DNA from: Gammaproteobacteria bacterium
GTDB lineage: Bacteria > Pseudomonadota > Gammaproteobacteria > GCA-001735895
NCBI GenBank assembly: GCA_029864065.1
Contig: JAOTUD010000101.1
Span: 1 to 7,799, forward strand
Direction of reading: 5' to 3'
DNA: 7,799 nucleotides
In this document: positions 1-7,757 of the stretch, in pieces
Layout of the letters: every line of letters starts with the position of its first letter
How positions within the stretch are numbered: position 1 is the stretch's first letter
Translations under genes and position numbers: made by a program
Notes under the pieces: generated by a model
Databases searched by the model: none
Told to the model about the DNA's origin: nothing
What the model saw: the letters and a program-made list of their open reading frames with translations, nothing else

Positions 1-1967
1 GAGCTTTCGATACCCTGGCGCGCCAGCGCGGCGGCCCCCGGGTAAAGCGGCAGCCGGTCGACCATTATTTCGACCGCGCAGCCCGAGGCACGCGCCATCT
101 CGAACAGGTGTCCGGCGAAGCCGAAGCCGGTAACGTCGGTGCAGGCGCTCGCGGCAAAGCGCCTGAAGCAGTTTGCCGCCGCCTGGCTCGAGACCAGCAT
201 CTGCTCGAGCGCGGCATCGATCCAGTCGCCGCGCGCCTTGCCGCGCATGTCGGCGGCAAACAGTATCCCGCTGCCCAGCGGCTTGGTCAGGATCAGCAGG
301 TCGCCGGGGCGCATGCCCGCCTTGAGCATCAGTTCCGCGGGCCTGGCAAAGCCGTTTACGCTCAATCCGCAACTCATCTGGCTGCCCTCGCCGCTGTGCC
401 CGCCCAGCAGCAGGCAGTGGTGCTGGGCGAGCGTCTCGACGACGCCTGACATCAGTTGGTACAGGTCCTGGGCCTGCTTGGTTTCGCTCGCAACCGCGAC
501 GTTGGCGATCACCAGCGCGCTGTGCGCGTCGACGCCCATCGCGAAAAGATCTCCCAGCGCGTGATTCGCCGCGATGCGGCCGAACAGGTAGGGATCATCG
601 ATGAAACTGCGAAAGTGATCGATCGACTGAACCAGCTCCATGCCCGGCGGCACCTTTATCAGGGCGGCATCATCCGGATGCTCCAGGCCCGAATCCGATC
701 CCACGCCGTGCTCGCGGTAAACCTGCTCGAGCACCTGCTCGAGAATCTCGCTGCCGACCTTCGAACCACAGCCACCGCAACGCATCGGCGCCAGCTCCAG
801 AACTTCGGGATCGCCAGTCGACATATCGGGTAGCTCGGAAAAACGCCGTATGAAGTTACGATCGATCCGATCCTTCAGCCACCAGCACCAGCGTCCTTGC
901 AGCGCCCAGGGTCCGCGGCTGGCGACCGCATAGCGATCGCCGGTCGATATCAGCGACAGGAACTGGCGTTGCGGCCTGAAGGGCCGCGGCGGCTGCTGCC
1001 GCAACCGGCGAATCAGGTTGCGCGCCAGCGGAATCCCCTGGCGTACCGCGAACACGCCCGATTTGGGCCTCGGGTAAGCGTCGACGGCGGCGATATCGCC
1101 GGCGGCAAATACGTTGGCGTGGGATACGCTTTGCAGGCAGGCGTTGACCGCGATAAATCCATTGTCGTCCAGCGCCAGGCCGGAATCGCGTAACCAGCCG
1201 GCGGCGCAGGCATGGGTAACCCAGATCGCGCTGTCGGCGGCTAGCGGGGTCGCGAAATCGCCGTGCAAATGGCCATGCTCGAATTTCTCCACCGCGTGCT
1301 GGTAATAGACCGGGATCGAGCGTTGCTCGAGAATATGGGTGAAGATTTGCCGCACCCGGTCGTTATGACCCGGCAACAGCCGCTCGTCGGCGGTGACGAT
1401 CGACAGCCTGAGCCGGGCGTGCCGCTGCGTCAGCTGGCGCGCGCGGTAGTCCAGCGACAGCGCCAGCTCCACGCCCCCTGCCCCGCCGCCGATGATGGCC
1501 AGCCGGAAATCGTCGTCGCGTTCGAGCAATCCCTGTTCGAGCCGGCCCCAGGATTCGATAAAACGATCGACCGGCTTGACCGCGAACTGCAGCCCGTCGT
1601 CGCCGTTTGCGAGCGGATTTGTCGGCCGCGAACCGATGTTGATCGAAACCAGGTCGTAATCGAGCGCGGGCCGGCGCGCGAAACTGATCCGGCCCCGGTC
1701 GGCGTCGATCGCGGTGACCGAATCGTGGACAACGCGCGCACCGGCATGGTGCGCCAACGGCAACAGGTCGATGTGCGCATCGTCGAATTCGTAATGCCCG
1801 GCGATGTATCCCGGCAGCATGCCCGAATAAGGCGTGTGCAGGTCTCGGGTTACCAGGGTCAGGCGAACTCCCGGTAGCGGGTTCATGGCAAGGTGCCTGA
1901 GGACGAATAAATGACTATGCCCTCCCCCGATCAGGACCAGGTCGGAATTGATTGCAGGTTCATCCAT
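1..1967 (-). CDS. selD: NDH-like oxidoreductase/selenide, water dikinase fusion (SelD), 3' end cut by window edge
   Basis: SelD makes selenophosphate from selenide and ATP, the selenium donor for selenocysteine and tRNA selenouridine. The frame is open from the ATG at 1967 to base 1, giving 655 residues without a stop. Residues 1 to about 375 form a pyridine-nucleotide-disulfide oxidoreductase domain of the NDH type: a dinucleotide-binding GGGHSH at 14-19, a second glycine motif GGGAGG at 160-165, and FAAGD at 287-291, the usual FAD-contacting motif. SelD starts near residue 385. GGCGSK carries the expected catalytic Cys400 and Lys403, and DVTGFG lies at 611-616. The second cysteine of the E. 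coli GCGCK motif is Ser402 here. By comparison with E. coli SelD (about 347 residues), some 70-100 C-terminal residues are missing. The ATG has no strong ribosome-binding site. Fusions of this kind are known in bacteria; the role of the oxidoreductase half (possibly selenium reduction) is inferred. Confidence 0.95.
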   Translation of the reverse strand, partial: MDEPAINSDLVLIGGGHSHLFVLRHLAMNPLPGVRLTLVTRDLHTPYSGMLPGYIAGHYEFDDAHIDLLPLAHHAGARVVHDSVTAIDADRGRISFARRPALDYDLVSINIGSRPTNPLANGDDGLQFAVKPVDRFIESWGRLEQGLLERDDDFRLAIIGGGAGGVELALSLDYRARQLTQRHARLRLSIVTADERLLPGHNDRVRQIFTHILEQRSIPVYYQHAVEKFEHGHLHGDFATPLAADSAIWVTHACAAGWLRDSGLALDDNGFIAVNACLQSVSHANVFAAGDIAAVDAYPRPKSGVFAVRQGIPLARNLIRRLRQQPPRPFRPQRQFLSLISTGDRYAVASRGPWALQGRWCWWLKDRIDRNFIRRFSELPDMSTGDPEVLELAPMRCGGCGSKVGSEILEQVLEQVYREHGVGSDSGLEHPDDAALIKVPPGMELVQSIDHFRSFIDDPYLFGRIAANHALGDLFAMGVDAHSALVIANVAVASETKQAQDLYQLMSGVVETLAQHHCLLLGGHSGEGSQMSCGLSVNGFARPAELMLKAGMRPGDLLILTKPLGSGILFAADMRGKARGDWIDAALEQMLVSSQAAANCFRRFAASACTDVTGFGFAGHLFEMARASGCAVEIMVDRLPLYPGAAALARQGIES

Positions 1968-1986
1968 GGTTAAAGTAAAAGAACAT
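1960..1986 (-). other. possible 8-codon leader ORF overlapping the selD start
   Basis: In the selD leader, an ATG at 1986 opens a frame encoding MFFYFNHG that ends in TGA at 1962-1960. The stop therefore lies just inside the selD coding start (ATG 1967-1965) in another frame. A weak purine stretch (AGCAAAG) abuts the ATG. A short frame ending across a start codon can couple translation, and UGA is also the selenocysteine codon. A frame this short is easily due to chance, and nothing else supports its translation. Confidence 0.15.
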
Positions 1987-2023
1987 CTTTGCTGCTGTCT
2001 AAATTCGGGTTGGTTAATCGCTC

Positions 2024-2032
2024 TGGTATTAT
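2024..2032 (+). promoter_or_regulatory. candidate extended -10 promoter for the PQQ dehydrogenase operon
   Basis: TGGTATTAT is a TGn-extended -10 element with TATTAT at 2027-2032. The base positions 17 upstream (TTCGGG, 2004-2009) are a poor -35, as is common for extended -10 promoters. Transcription would start near 2039, about 20 bases before the ATG at 2059. That supports choosing 2059 over the upstream in-frame starts at 1948 and 1966. It overlaps the selD -10 box on the other strand. Confidence 0.4.
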
Positions 2033-2055
2033 GCGTGCAGCTTTTGTACTGTAAA
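2028..2055 (-). promoter_or_regulatory. candidate sigma70 promoter for selD
   Basis: Read on the minus strand, TTTACA (2055-2050; five of six bases match TTGACA) is followed after 16 bases by CATAAT (2033-2028; five of six match TATAAT). Transcription would start near 2021 and leave a leader of about 54 bases before the selD ATG. It lies in the AT-rich gap between the two divergent genes. The -10 box shares its bases with the -10 box of the opposing promoter. Confidence 0.5.
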
Positions 2056-2058
2056 GCC

Positions 2059-3195
2059 ATGATTAAGCTATCCAGAATATCGGTTCCGTCGCTGCGCCTG
2101 TTAATCGCCCTGGTGACCGTTACACCGGTCGCGGCGCAACAGTTTCCCGAGGTCGAACAGGGCTACCCCGGGATCCGCGTCGAGCAGGTAAGCAGCGGCC
2201 TCGGCGTTCCCTGGGGCATCGCGTTCGTATCGCCACGGCGGCTGCTGGTGAGCGAGCGCAGTGGTGGGCTGCGCCTGCTCGATATCGAGAATAATTCGAT
2301 CGTCGCCCTGAGCGGCGGTCCTGAGGTCGTCGCCGAGGGCCAGGGCGGCATGCTGGACGTCGCGGTCGGACCCGGTTTCGTCGATGACGGCTGGATTTAC
2401 TTTACCTACAGCAAACCCTCCGGTTCCGAGGCCGCCACCACCCTGGCCAGGGCGCGCCTGCAACAAACCCGGCTGATCGACTGGCAGGACCTGCTGGTCA
2501 CCGATACGGCCACCGATACCCGCCGCCACTTCGGCAGCCGCATCGCCTTCGACGACCAGGGCCACGTTTTCTTCGGGGTCGGGGACCGCGGCAAGCGCGG
2601 CATGGCACAGGATCTCGGCAACCATGTCGGCACGATCATGCGACTCAATCTCGACGGCAGCGTCCCCGCCGACAACCCGTTCGTCGGCAATCCGAAGGCA
2701 CGTGACGAAATCTGGAGCTACGGTCACCGCAACCCACAGGGTTTGCTGTTCGACCGCGATACCGGCAGGCTGTGGTCGATAGAGCACGGTCCGCGCGGCG
2801 GCGACGAGATAAACCTGATCGAAAAAGGACGCAACTACGGCTGGCCGGTGATCAGCTACGGCAAGGAATACTGGGGCCCCGTGGCCGTCGGTGAGGGCAC
2901 CAGCAAACCGGGCATGGAGCAACCGCGCAAGGTGTATATTCCATCCATTGCCCCGGGCAGCCTGATGCTGTACCGCGGCGACACCTTTCCCGCGTGGCGC
3001 GGCAGCCTGTTTGCCGGGGCGCTCAAGCTGCAGCACATCAACCGCGTAACCTTGTCGGAAACCGCCGCGGCGACAGGCGAGGAGCGTATCCTGGAAGATC
3101 TCGGCGAGCGCATCCGGGCGTTAATCCAGGGACCGGACGACTTCATTTATCTTTCTACCGACAGCGGCCGTATTCTGCGTATCCGTCCCGACTGA
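2059..3195 (+). CDS. periplasmic PQQ-dependent aldose sugar dehydrogenase (YliI/Asd-like)
   Basis: This is a soluble quinoprotein of the glucose/sorbosone dehydrogenase family, a beta-propeller that oxidises aldoses (or related alcohols) with PQQ and calcium and passes electrons to a periplasmic acceptor. From the ATG at 2059 it has 378 residues, usual for the Asd type. Residues 1-26 form a signal peptide with a hydrophobic core (LRLLIALVTVTPVAA) and likely cleavage after VAA. Family motifs include RHFGSRIAF, whose His157 matches the catalytic histidine; GVGDRG (173-178); GHRNPQGL (222-229); and EHGPRGGDEINL (242-253) followed by NYGWP. The frame is open back to 1948 with in-frame ATGs at 1948 and 1966. 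Those starts would overlap selD, precede the predicted promoter start and add a second hydrophobic cysteine-rich stretch, so I reject them. The stop codon TGA shares a base with the next gene's ATG. The exact substrate cannot be told from sequence. Confidence 0.93.
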   Translation: MIKLSRISVPSLRLLIALVTVTPVAAQQFPEVEQGYPGIRVEQVSSGLGVPWGIAFVSPRRLLVSERSGGLRLLDIENNSIVALSGGPEVVAEGQGGMLDVAVGPGFVDDGWIYFTYSKPSGSEAATTLARARLQQTRLIDWQDLLVTDTATDTRRHFGSRIAFDDQGHVFFGVGDRGKRGMAQDLGNHVGTIMRLNLDGSVPADNPFVGNPKARDEIWSYGHRNPQGLLFDRDTGRLWSIEHGPRGGDEINLIEKGRNYGWPVISYGKEYWGPVAVGEGTSKPGMEQPRKVYIPSIAPGSLMLYRGDTFPAWRGSLFAGALKLQHINRVTLSETAAATGEERILEDLGERIRALIQGPDDFIYLSTDSGRILRIRPD

Positions 3196-3389
3196 TGATC
3201 AACGAGGTTATTGAAAATCGGGTGCAATGCCCTTACTGCTGGGAAGCCTTCACCTTGCTGATCGACGCTTCGATCGCAGCGCAGGAATACACCGAAGACT
3301 GCGAAGTCTGTTGCCGGCCGATCGACTTCATCGTCGAGGTTGACGAGCAGGGTCAGGCCCGGGTCCAGGCGCGCCTGCAAGATGAGTGA
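3195..3389 (+). CDS. CPXCG-motif cysteine-rich small protein (zinc-ribbon type)
   Basis: A 64-residue protein with CPYC at 12-15 and CEVCC at 36-40. This matches the small CPXCG family of uncharacterised bacterial proteins and is consistent with one four-cysteine zinc (or other metal) site; Cys39 and Cys40 leave one spare thiol. The remainder is acidic and predicted to form short beta strands. There is no signal peptide, so it should be cytoplasmic although both flanking genes encode exported proteins. The ATG overlaps the dehydrogenase stop (TGATG), and no ribosome-binding site is visible, which suggests translational coupling. The frame extends upstream to 2994, but that part lies inside the dehydrogenase gene and is a shadow. 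Function is unknown; a regulatory or maturation role for the operon is only a guess. Confidence 0.88.
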   Translation: MINEVIENRVQCPYCWEAFTLLIDASIAAQEYTEDCEVCCRPIDFIVEVDEQGQARVQARLQDE

Positions 3390-5436
3390 TCGACTCAAAA
3401 CGCTGCTGCTGATAATCTGCTCGCTGGCCTTTGGTCCGGTCAAATCCGCACCGAACTGGATCGAACATGCCTCGCGGCCTGGACCCGACATTGCGCCCGG
3501 CGGGCAATCGCGCTTCGACCAATTATTCCTGCAGGCGGACGGCGGCTACCGCATTCCTTACCCGTTCGGCAGGCTGATCGAAGCGCTCGACGCGCGTATC
3601 GACAACGGCGACGAGCCGGCGGTGCTGCAGGTCTTCGTGCCGCTAGGCAGATCGCTGCAACGCGAGGCCCCCGCTCCCGACTACTTCCATTTTCCACGCC
3701 GGGTAATCGCGCTCGACGGAGAACCCGTTACCCGCGATAACGAGGCCGGACTCGCGCTCAGGTACCGGCTGTTCATCGCGCATCAACCTAAAACCGAAAC
3801 CCTGGAAGTCATCAGTTACAACGATGGCGCCGGGCGTTTCGAGTTCCAGCTGGTCGAAAATTATACGGCCGCTGCCGAACCGCGCGTCGCACCGGCAAAC
3901 CGGGTGATGTGCATGAGCTGCCACCAGAACGCGGCACCGATCTTCGCCGCGATACCCTGGAGCGAAACCAGTTTCAACGTGGCGGTCGCGAGCAGGCTGG
4001 TCGCAACCCTGCCGAATCGTTTCAACTCGCTTATCGGTACCGTTACCGCCGATGCCGGCGTTATCGACGTGCTGGTCGAACGTGCCAATTACCTGTCGGC
4101 GGCCCAGCTGATCTGGCGCAGGGGCTGCACCACGCGCCGTTGCCGCGCCGCGATTTTGCGCGCGATACTGCAGTACCGGCTTAGCGGCGAATCGAACTTC
4201 GCCGAAGCCGCGACCGGCTATCAACGCGATTACCTCGGCGAGTTGACGCGTAACTGGCGCCGGCTCTGGCCCCGCGGGCTGGCGCTGCCGGGGAGCCGGC
4301 TCGCCGACCGCGATCCGTTTGCCACGGAGGCGATGACGATCGAGCAGGACCCGCTGTTCGCGCGACCGCCGCATGCCACCTGGTATCGCGTCGATGCGAC
4401 GCTGGCGCGCGGCATTGTCTACCGGCTGGCCGGTTTTTTCACGCTGGCGGATATCCGGCGCATCGATCGCCAACTGGCGCGACTCGGCGGCGGCGGTCCG
4501 TCCGCGGGCTATCGCTACCGTGCCTCCTGCCGCGCCACGCCAGCCGACGCCGAGAGCATGATTCTATCCTGCGGCGATCACAGCCGTGCGCAAGGCCTGC
4601 AGGCGACGCTCGAGCTCGAATTGCGGCGGGACCAGGTCGATTCGATACGCATCACGTCGCTGCGTGTCCCGCAGGATACCAACCTGTTGCAGCCGGATGT
4701 TGCATCCTTTACGCTGCATCCCGGCAGGCTCGAGTTGCTACCGGCCGACAGCACAGCCGGCCTGTCGCTACGCCTGGCCAACGGAGATCGAATCAGTTCC
4801 ATGGTATTGAGCTGGAACGATAGGCTGCGCGACGGCGAATCCAGCCTCGAAATCGAGGTTGTCGCCGAGTTCGAGCATGTCGACCAGGCGTTGCAAAGGC
4901 TACTCGACGAGGATGTACAAAGGCGGGGGGACGGCCTCGCGGCGAACCCGTTCGAGCGTAAGAAGATCTTGCACGGGCTGATGCGCGAACTGAACATGAA
5001 ACCGCTGGCCTGGGCGGAGACGACAGCGCCGGCCAGCGCCGCAACCGCGCGCCCGGTGGGCAAACTCGATGGCAAGCTGGCCTTGCTGGTACCCTACTGC
5101 GCCCACTGCCATCGCGACGACCGCGTCAACCCGCCCGGATTTCTTGCCGGAGACGATCCGCGGGCGGCGGTGCTGCAGTGCGCGCCGCGAATTCTGCGGC
5201 GCCTCAAAGCCTGGCAAACCGGTTTTGCCATCGCCAAATCGCCGATGCCACCAGCGGCCTCGCTCGAATTCAGCGGGATCACGGCCGACGACTGGCCTGC
5301 GAGCGATCAGTACCGCGCCATGGTCGCGAGTATCGAGGAACTGGCGCTCGAACGGCATGGTGAGCAGGCTCTCAAAAACTGGCTCGAGGCGGATTACCGG
5401 CTGTTGCCGCCCTGCCTCGCGGCACTCAGCGAATAA
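3382..5436 (+). CDS. large exported protein with two CXXCH haem c sites, unassigned family
   Basis: A 684-residue protein from the ATG at 3382, which overlaps the upstream gene by 8 bases. Residues 1-23 look like a signal peptide (core LLLIICSLAFG, likely cleavage after KSA), so it is periplasmic. Two haem c sites are visible: CMSCH at 177-181 and CAHCH at 573-577. The second is followed by KSPMPP, whose Met622 is a good axial ligand, so the C-terminus resembles an ordinary class I cytochrome c domain. The first haem site follows a beta-rich region (about 45-170) that I do not recognise. The roughly 400 residues between the sites contain cysteine pairs C249/C254 and C383/C397 that could form disulfides, and a beta-rich part (about 400-500). 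I cannot assign a named family. Operon position after a PQQ dehydrogenase suggests an electron-acceptor or catalytic partner role, by inference. The 3' end overlaps acyP tail to tail by 11 bases. Confidence 0.88.
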   Translation: MSDRLKTLLLIICSLAFGPVKSAPNWIEHASRPGPDIAPGGQSRFDQLFLQADGGYRIPYPFGRLIEALDARIDNGDEPAVLQVFVPLGRSLQREAPAPDYFHFPRRVIALDGEPVTRDNEAGLALRYRLFIAHQPKTETLEVISYNDGAGRFEFQLVENYTAAAEPRVAPANRVMCMSCHQNAAPIFAAIPWSETSFNVAVASRLVATLPNRFNSLIGTVTADAGVIDVLVERANYLSAAQLIWRRGCTTRRCRAAILRAILQYRLSGESNFAEAATGYQRDYLGELTRNWRRLWPRGLALPGSRLADRDPFATEAMTIEQDPLFARPPHATWYRVDATLARGIVYRLAGFFTLADIRRIDRQLARLGGGGPSAGYRYRASCRATPADAESMILSCGDHSRAQGLQATLELELRRDQVDSIRITSLRVPQDTNLLQPDVASFTLHPGRLELLPADSTAGLSLRLANGDRISSMVLSWNDRLRDGESSLEIEVVAEFEHVDQALQRLLDEDVQRRGDGLAANPFERKKILHGLMRELNMKPLAWAETTAPASAATARPVGKLDGKLALLVPYCAHCHRDDRVNPPGFLAGDDPRAAVLQCAPRILRRLKAWQTGFAIAKSPMPPAASLEFSGITADDWPASDQYRAMVASIEELALERHGEQALKNWLEADYRLLPPCLAALSE

Positions 5437-5704
5437 CGAATTTCTGCTCGAACGCCGCGGACTCGAGTTCCTCGGTGACCACATCGCTGACGCGCGCATG
5501 ACTCGGCCCGGCGCGAATAATCTCGACCAGACCTGCGACGGCGTTCGCATCGCCCTGCAACAGGAACTCGACGCGGCCATCGCGCAGGTTGCGCACGTAC
5601 CCGCGCACCTGCATCGCTTCGGCCTGGCGCATCACGAAGTAGCGAAATCCCACTCCCTGGACCCGCCCCGATACGAAACCCCTGACGCTACGCATCTGTG
5701 CCAT
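5426..5704 (-). CDS. acyP: acylphosphatase
   Basis: Acylphosphatase hydrolyses the carboxyl-phosphate bond of acyl phosphates in the cytoplasm. With the ATG at 5704 it has 92 residues, the same as E. coli YccX. The family signature GRVQGVGFR lies at 13-21 with catalytic Arg21, and GYVRNLRDGRVE at 35-46 holds the catalytic Asn39. The C-terminus (FEQKFVIR) also fits. Other in-frame starts are an ATG at 5695 and a TTG at 5737; no ribosome-binding site decides between them, and I prefer 5704 on length. It overlaps the end of the ferredoxin gene by 17 bases and is the last gene of the argG operon. Its own 3' end overlaps the convergent cytochrome gene, leaving no room for a terminator between them. 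Confidence 0.93.
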   Translation of the reverse strand: MAQMRSVRGFVSGRVQGVGFRYFVMRQAEAMQVRGYVRNLRDGRVEFLLQGDANAVAGLVEIIRAGPSHARVSDVVTEELESAAFEQKFVIR

Positions 5705-5984
5705 TGCGCCGGTCGATGAATTGCTTTGGCCCGGCAACGATAAGCTTGAGGCCCGTTGCGTCAGTTTCGGTGAAAAAGGGCCCGCCGGGGGCGATACGCC
5801 TGGTCGGGCCCTGTTCGCAACGACCCGGGCATTCGCGCCGTAGGATCGGAATATCGAGCCCTGCGCCGGATATCATGTCATCGATTCTGTCGATCTGGTC
5901 CAGGCTGCCGCTGCCGATGCAGGAACGCCGGCCGGCGCCAGCCCTTGCGTTGATACAGACGACGAGCCGAACCGGACCCGGCAT
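5688..5984 (-). CDS. thioredoxin-like [2Fe-2S] ferredoxin
   Basis: A 98-residue cytoplasmic protein with cysteines at 10, 22, 52 and 56. The spacing C-x11-C-x29-C-x3-C and the surrounding residues (VVCIN, RSCIGSGS, CPGRCEQGP, RIAPGG) match the thioredoxin-fold [2Fe-2S] ferredoxins, also found as the NuoE C-terminal domain and as stand-alone proteins. It would bind one [2Fe-2S] cluster and carry electrons; the partner is unknown. The ATG at 5984 lies one base after the stop of the lipoprotein gene, so it is probably translated by coupling. No ribosome-binding site is obvious. Its last codons overlap the acyP start. Confidence 0.88.
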   Translation of the reverse strand: MPGPVRLVVCINARAGAGRRSCIGSGSLDQIDRIDDMISGAGLDIPILRRECPGRCEQGPTRRIAPGGPFFTETDATGLKLIVAGPKQFIDRRNGTDA

Positions 5985-5985
5985 G

Positions 5986-6422
5986 TTATTCGAGGTTGAG
6001 CCTGGCGCGGATCGCCGCCTGCTCGGGATTCCAGAATTCGGCCCAGCGCGCCAGCAGTCGCAGGCCCTCGCGCTGCTGCGCTTCGTCGCCGGCCTCGATG
6101 CCGACGCGGTAGTTTTCGACCCCCTTGATGAAATAACGCTCGAAGTTCTTGCCGAGGCGCAGATCCAGCCGGTCGAGAAAAGAGCGTTCCACCTGGAACG
6201 CGAGTTTCAATCCCTGGTCGAGCACCGCCAGGGCCTCGGTTACCGCCTGCTGATCGAGCCCGGCCGTCTGCAGCCGCCTGCCGCCGTCCTCGACCTGGTT
6301 CAGCGATTCGAGAAAATAATACTTCTGGCTGGCCGGGAGCTCCTCTTCGTCGGTCGAGGATGAACATCCCGCCAGCACCACCAGCAACAGGCCCGGTAAG
6401 AAAACGCATTGCAGGCCTCGGC

Positions 6423-6426
<4 letters not shown>
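5986..6426 (-). CDS. small predicted lipoprotein, unknown function
   Basis: A 146-residue protein. Residues 1-20 form a signal peptide (FLPGLLLVVLAG) ending in a lipobox LAGC, so Cys21 should be lipidated. The next residues, SSSTDEEE, form a polar acidic linker; absence of Asp at +2 suggests outer-membrane sorting by the enterobacterial rule. The mature part is charged and predicted almost entirely helical, with two longer helices around 60-110 and 115-140, and has no motif I recognise. The ATG overlaps the argG stop as ATGA. The frame continues upstream to 6669 inside argG, but the signal peptide fixes the start at 6426. It belongs to the argG operon, with the ferredoxin one base downstream. 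I do not recognise the family. Confidence 0.8.
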
Positions 6427-7634
<1,208 letters not shown>

Positions 7635-7699
7635 GTTGTTTCCGTCGCGAGATTGCCCCGGCTGTGTGAGGCTGAAAAAGGGGGGTATTGTCTTTAGAA

Positions 7700-7730
7700 T
7701 TGACATAAAAATCCAGTACCGGCGTATAAT
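7700..7730 (+). promoter_or_regulatory. sigma70 promoter with perfect hexamers and a 19-base spacer
   Basis: TTGACA at 7700-7705 and TATAAT at 7725-7730 both match the sigma70 consensus exactly. The spacer is 19 bases, two more than optimal. Transcription would begin near 7737, about 20 bases before the ATG at 7758. The upstream side (TCTTTAGAA) is AT-rich for this genome. Confidence 0.7.
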
Positions 7731-7735
7731 GCGCC
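7721..7735. repeat. 15-base imperfect palindrome spanning the -10 box, possible operator
   Basis: GGCGTATAATGCGCC pairs GGCG with CGCC and AT with AT around a central A; only the T/G pair between arms and centre mismatches. It covers the TATAAT box exactly, where a bound repressor would block RNA polymerase. Overlap with a box that is itself partly self-complementary makes chance symmetry possible. Confidence 0.25.
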
Positions 7736-7745
7736 GATTCGAACC

Positions 7746-7753
7746 GGAGGGAG
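7746..7753 (+). promoter_or_regulatory. strong ribosome-binding site of the right-edge gene
   Basis: GGAGGGAG ends four bases before the ATG at 7758, with the GGAGG core seven bases away. It is by far the best Shine-Dalgarno sequence in the window and fixes the start of the partial gene. Confidence 0.8.
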
Positions 7754-7757
7754 TAAC

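Noticed and set aside
1263..1877. Open plus-strand frame of 204 codons opposite the selD fusion
   Set aside because: It lies wholly antisense to a continuous, motif-rich minus-strand gene; GC-rich codon use gives such shadow frames. The product has no family motif.
1948..2058. N-terminal extension of the PQQ dehydrogenase (starts at 1948 or 1966)
   Set aside because: It would overlap the selD start, precede the predicted transcription start, and put a second hydrophobic segment before a complete signal peptide.
2101..3036. Open minus-strand frame of 311 codons opposite the PQQ dehydrogenase
   Set aside because: The plus-strand frame has a signal peptide and all family motifs. The antisense product is low-complexity Ala/Val/Asp-rich with no start signal.
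3387..3389. TGA of the CPXCG gene as a selenocysteine codon, given selD nearby
   Set aside because: Reading through it gives no conserved extension, it follows a normal family C-terminus, and no selenocysteine-insertion hairpin is apparent downstream.
3643..4473. Open minus-strand frame of 276 codons opposite the two-haem protein gene
   Set aside because: Antisense shadow; Arg/Gln/Pro-rich with no motifs, while the plus strand encodes CXXCH and a signal peptide.
5769..5812. GGGCCC-rich inverted repeat looking like a terminator hairpin
   Set aside because: It lies in the middle of the ferredoxin coding sequence, has a long loop, and has no T-run following on either strand.
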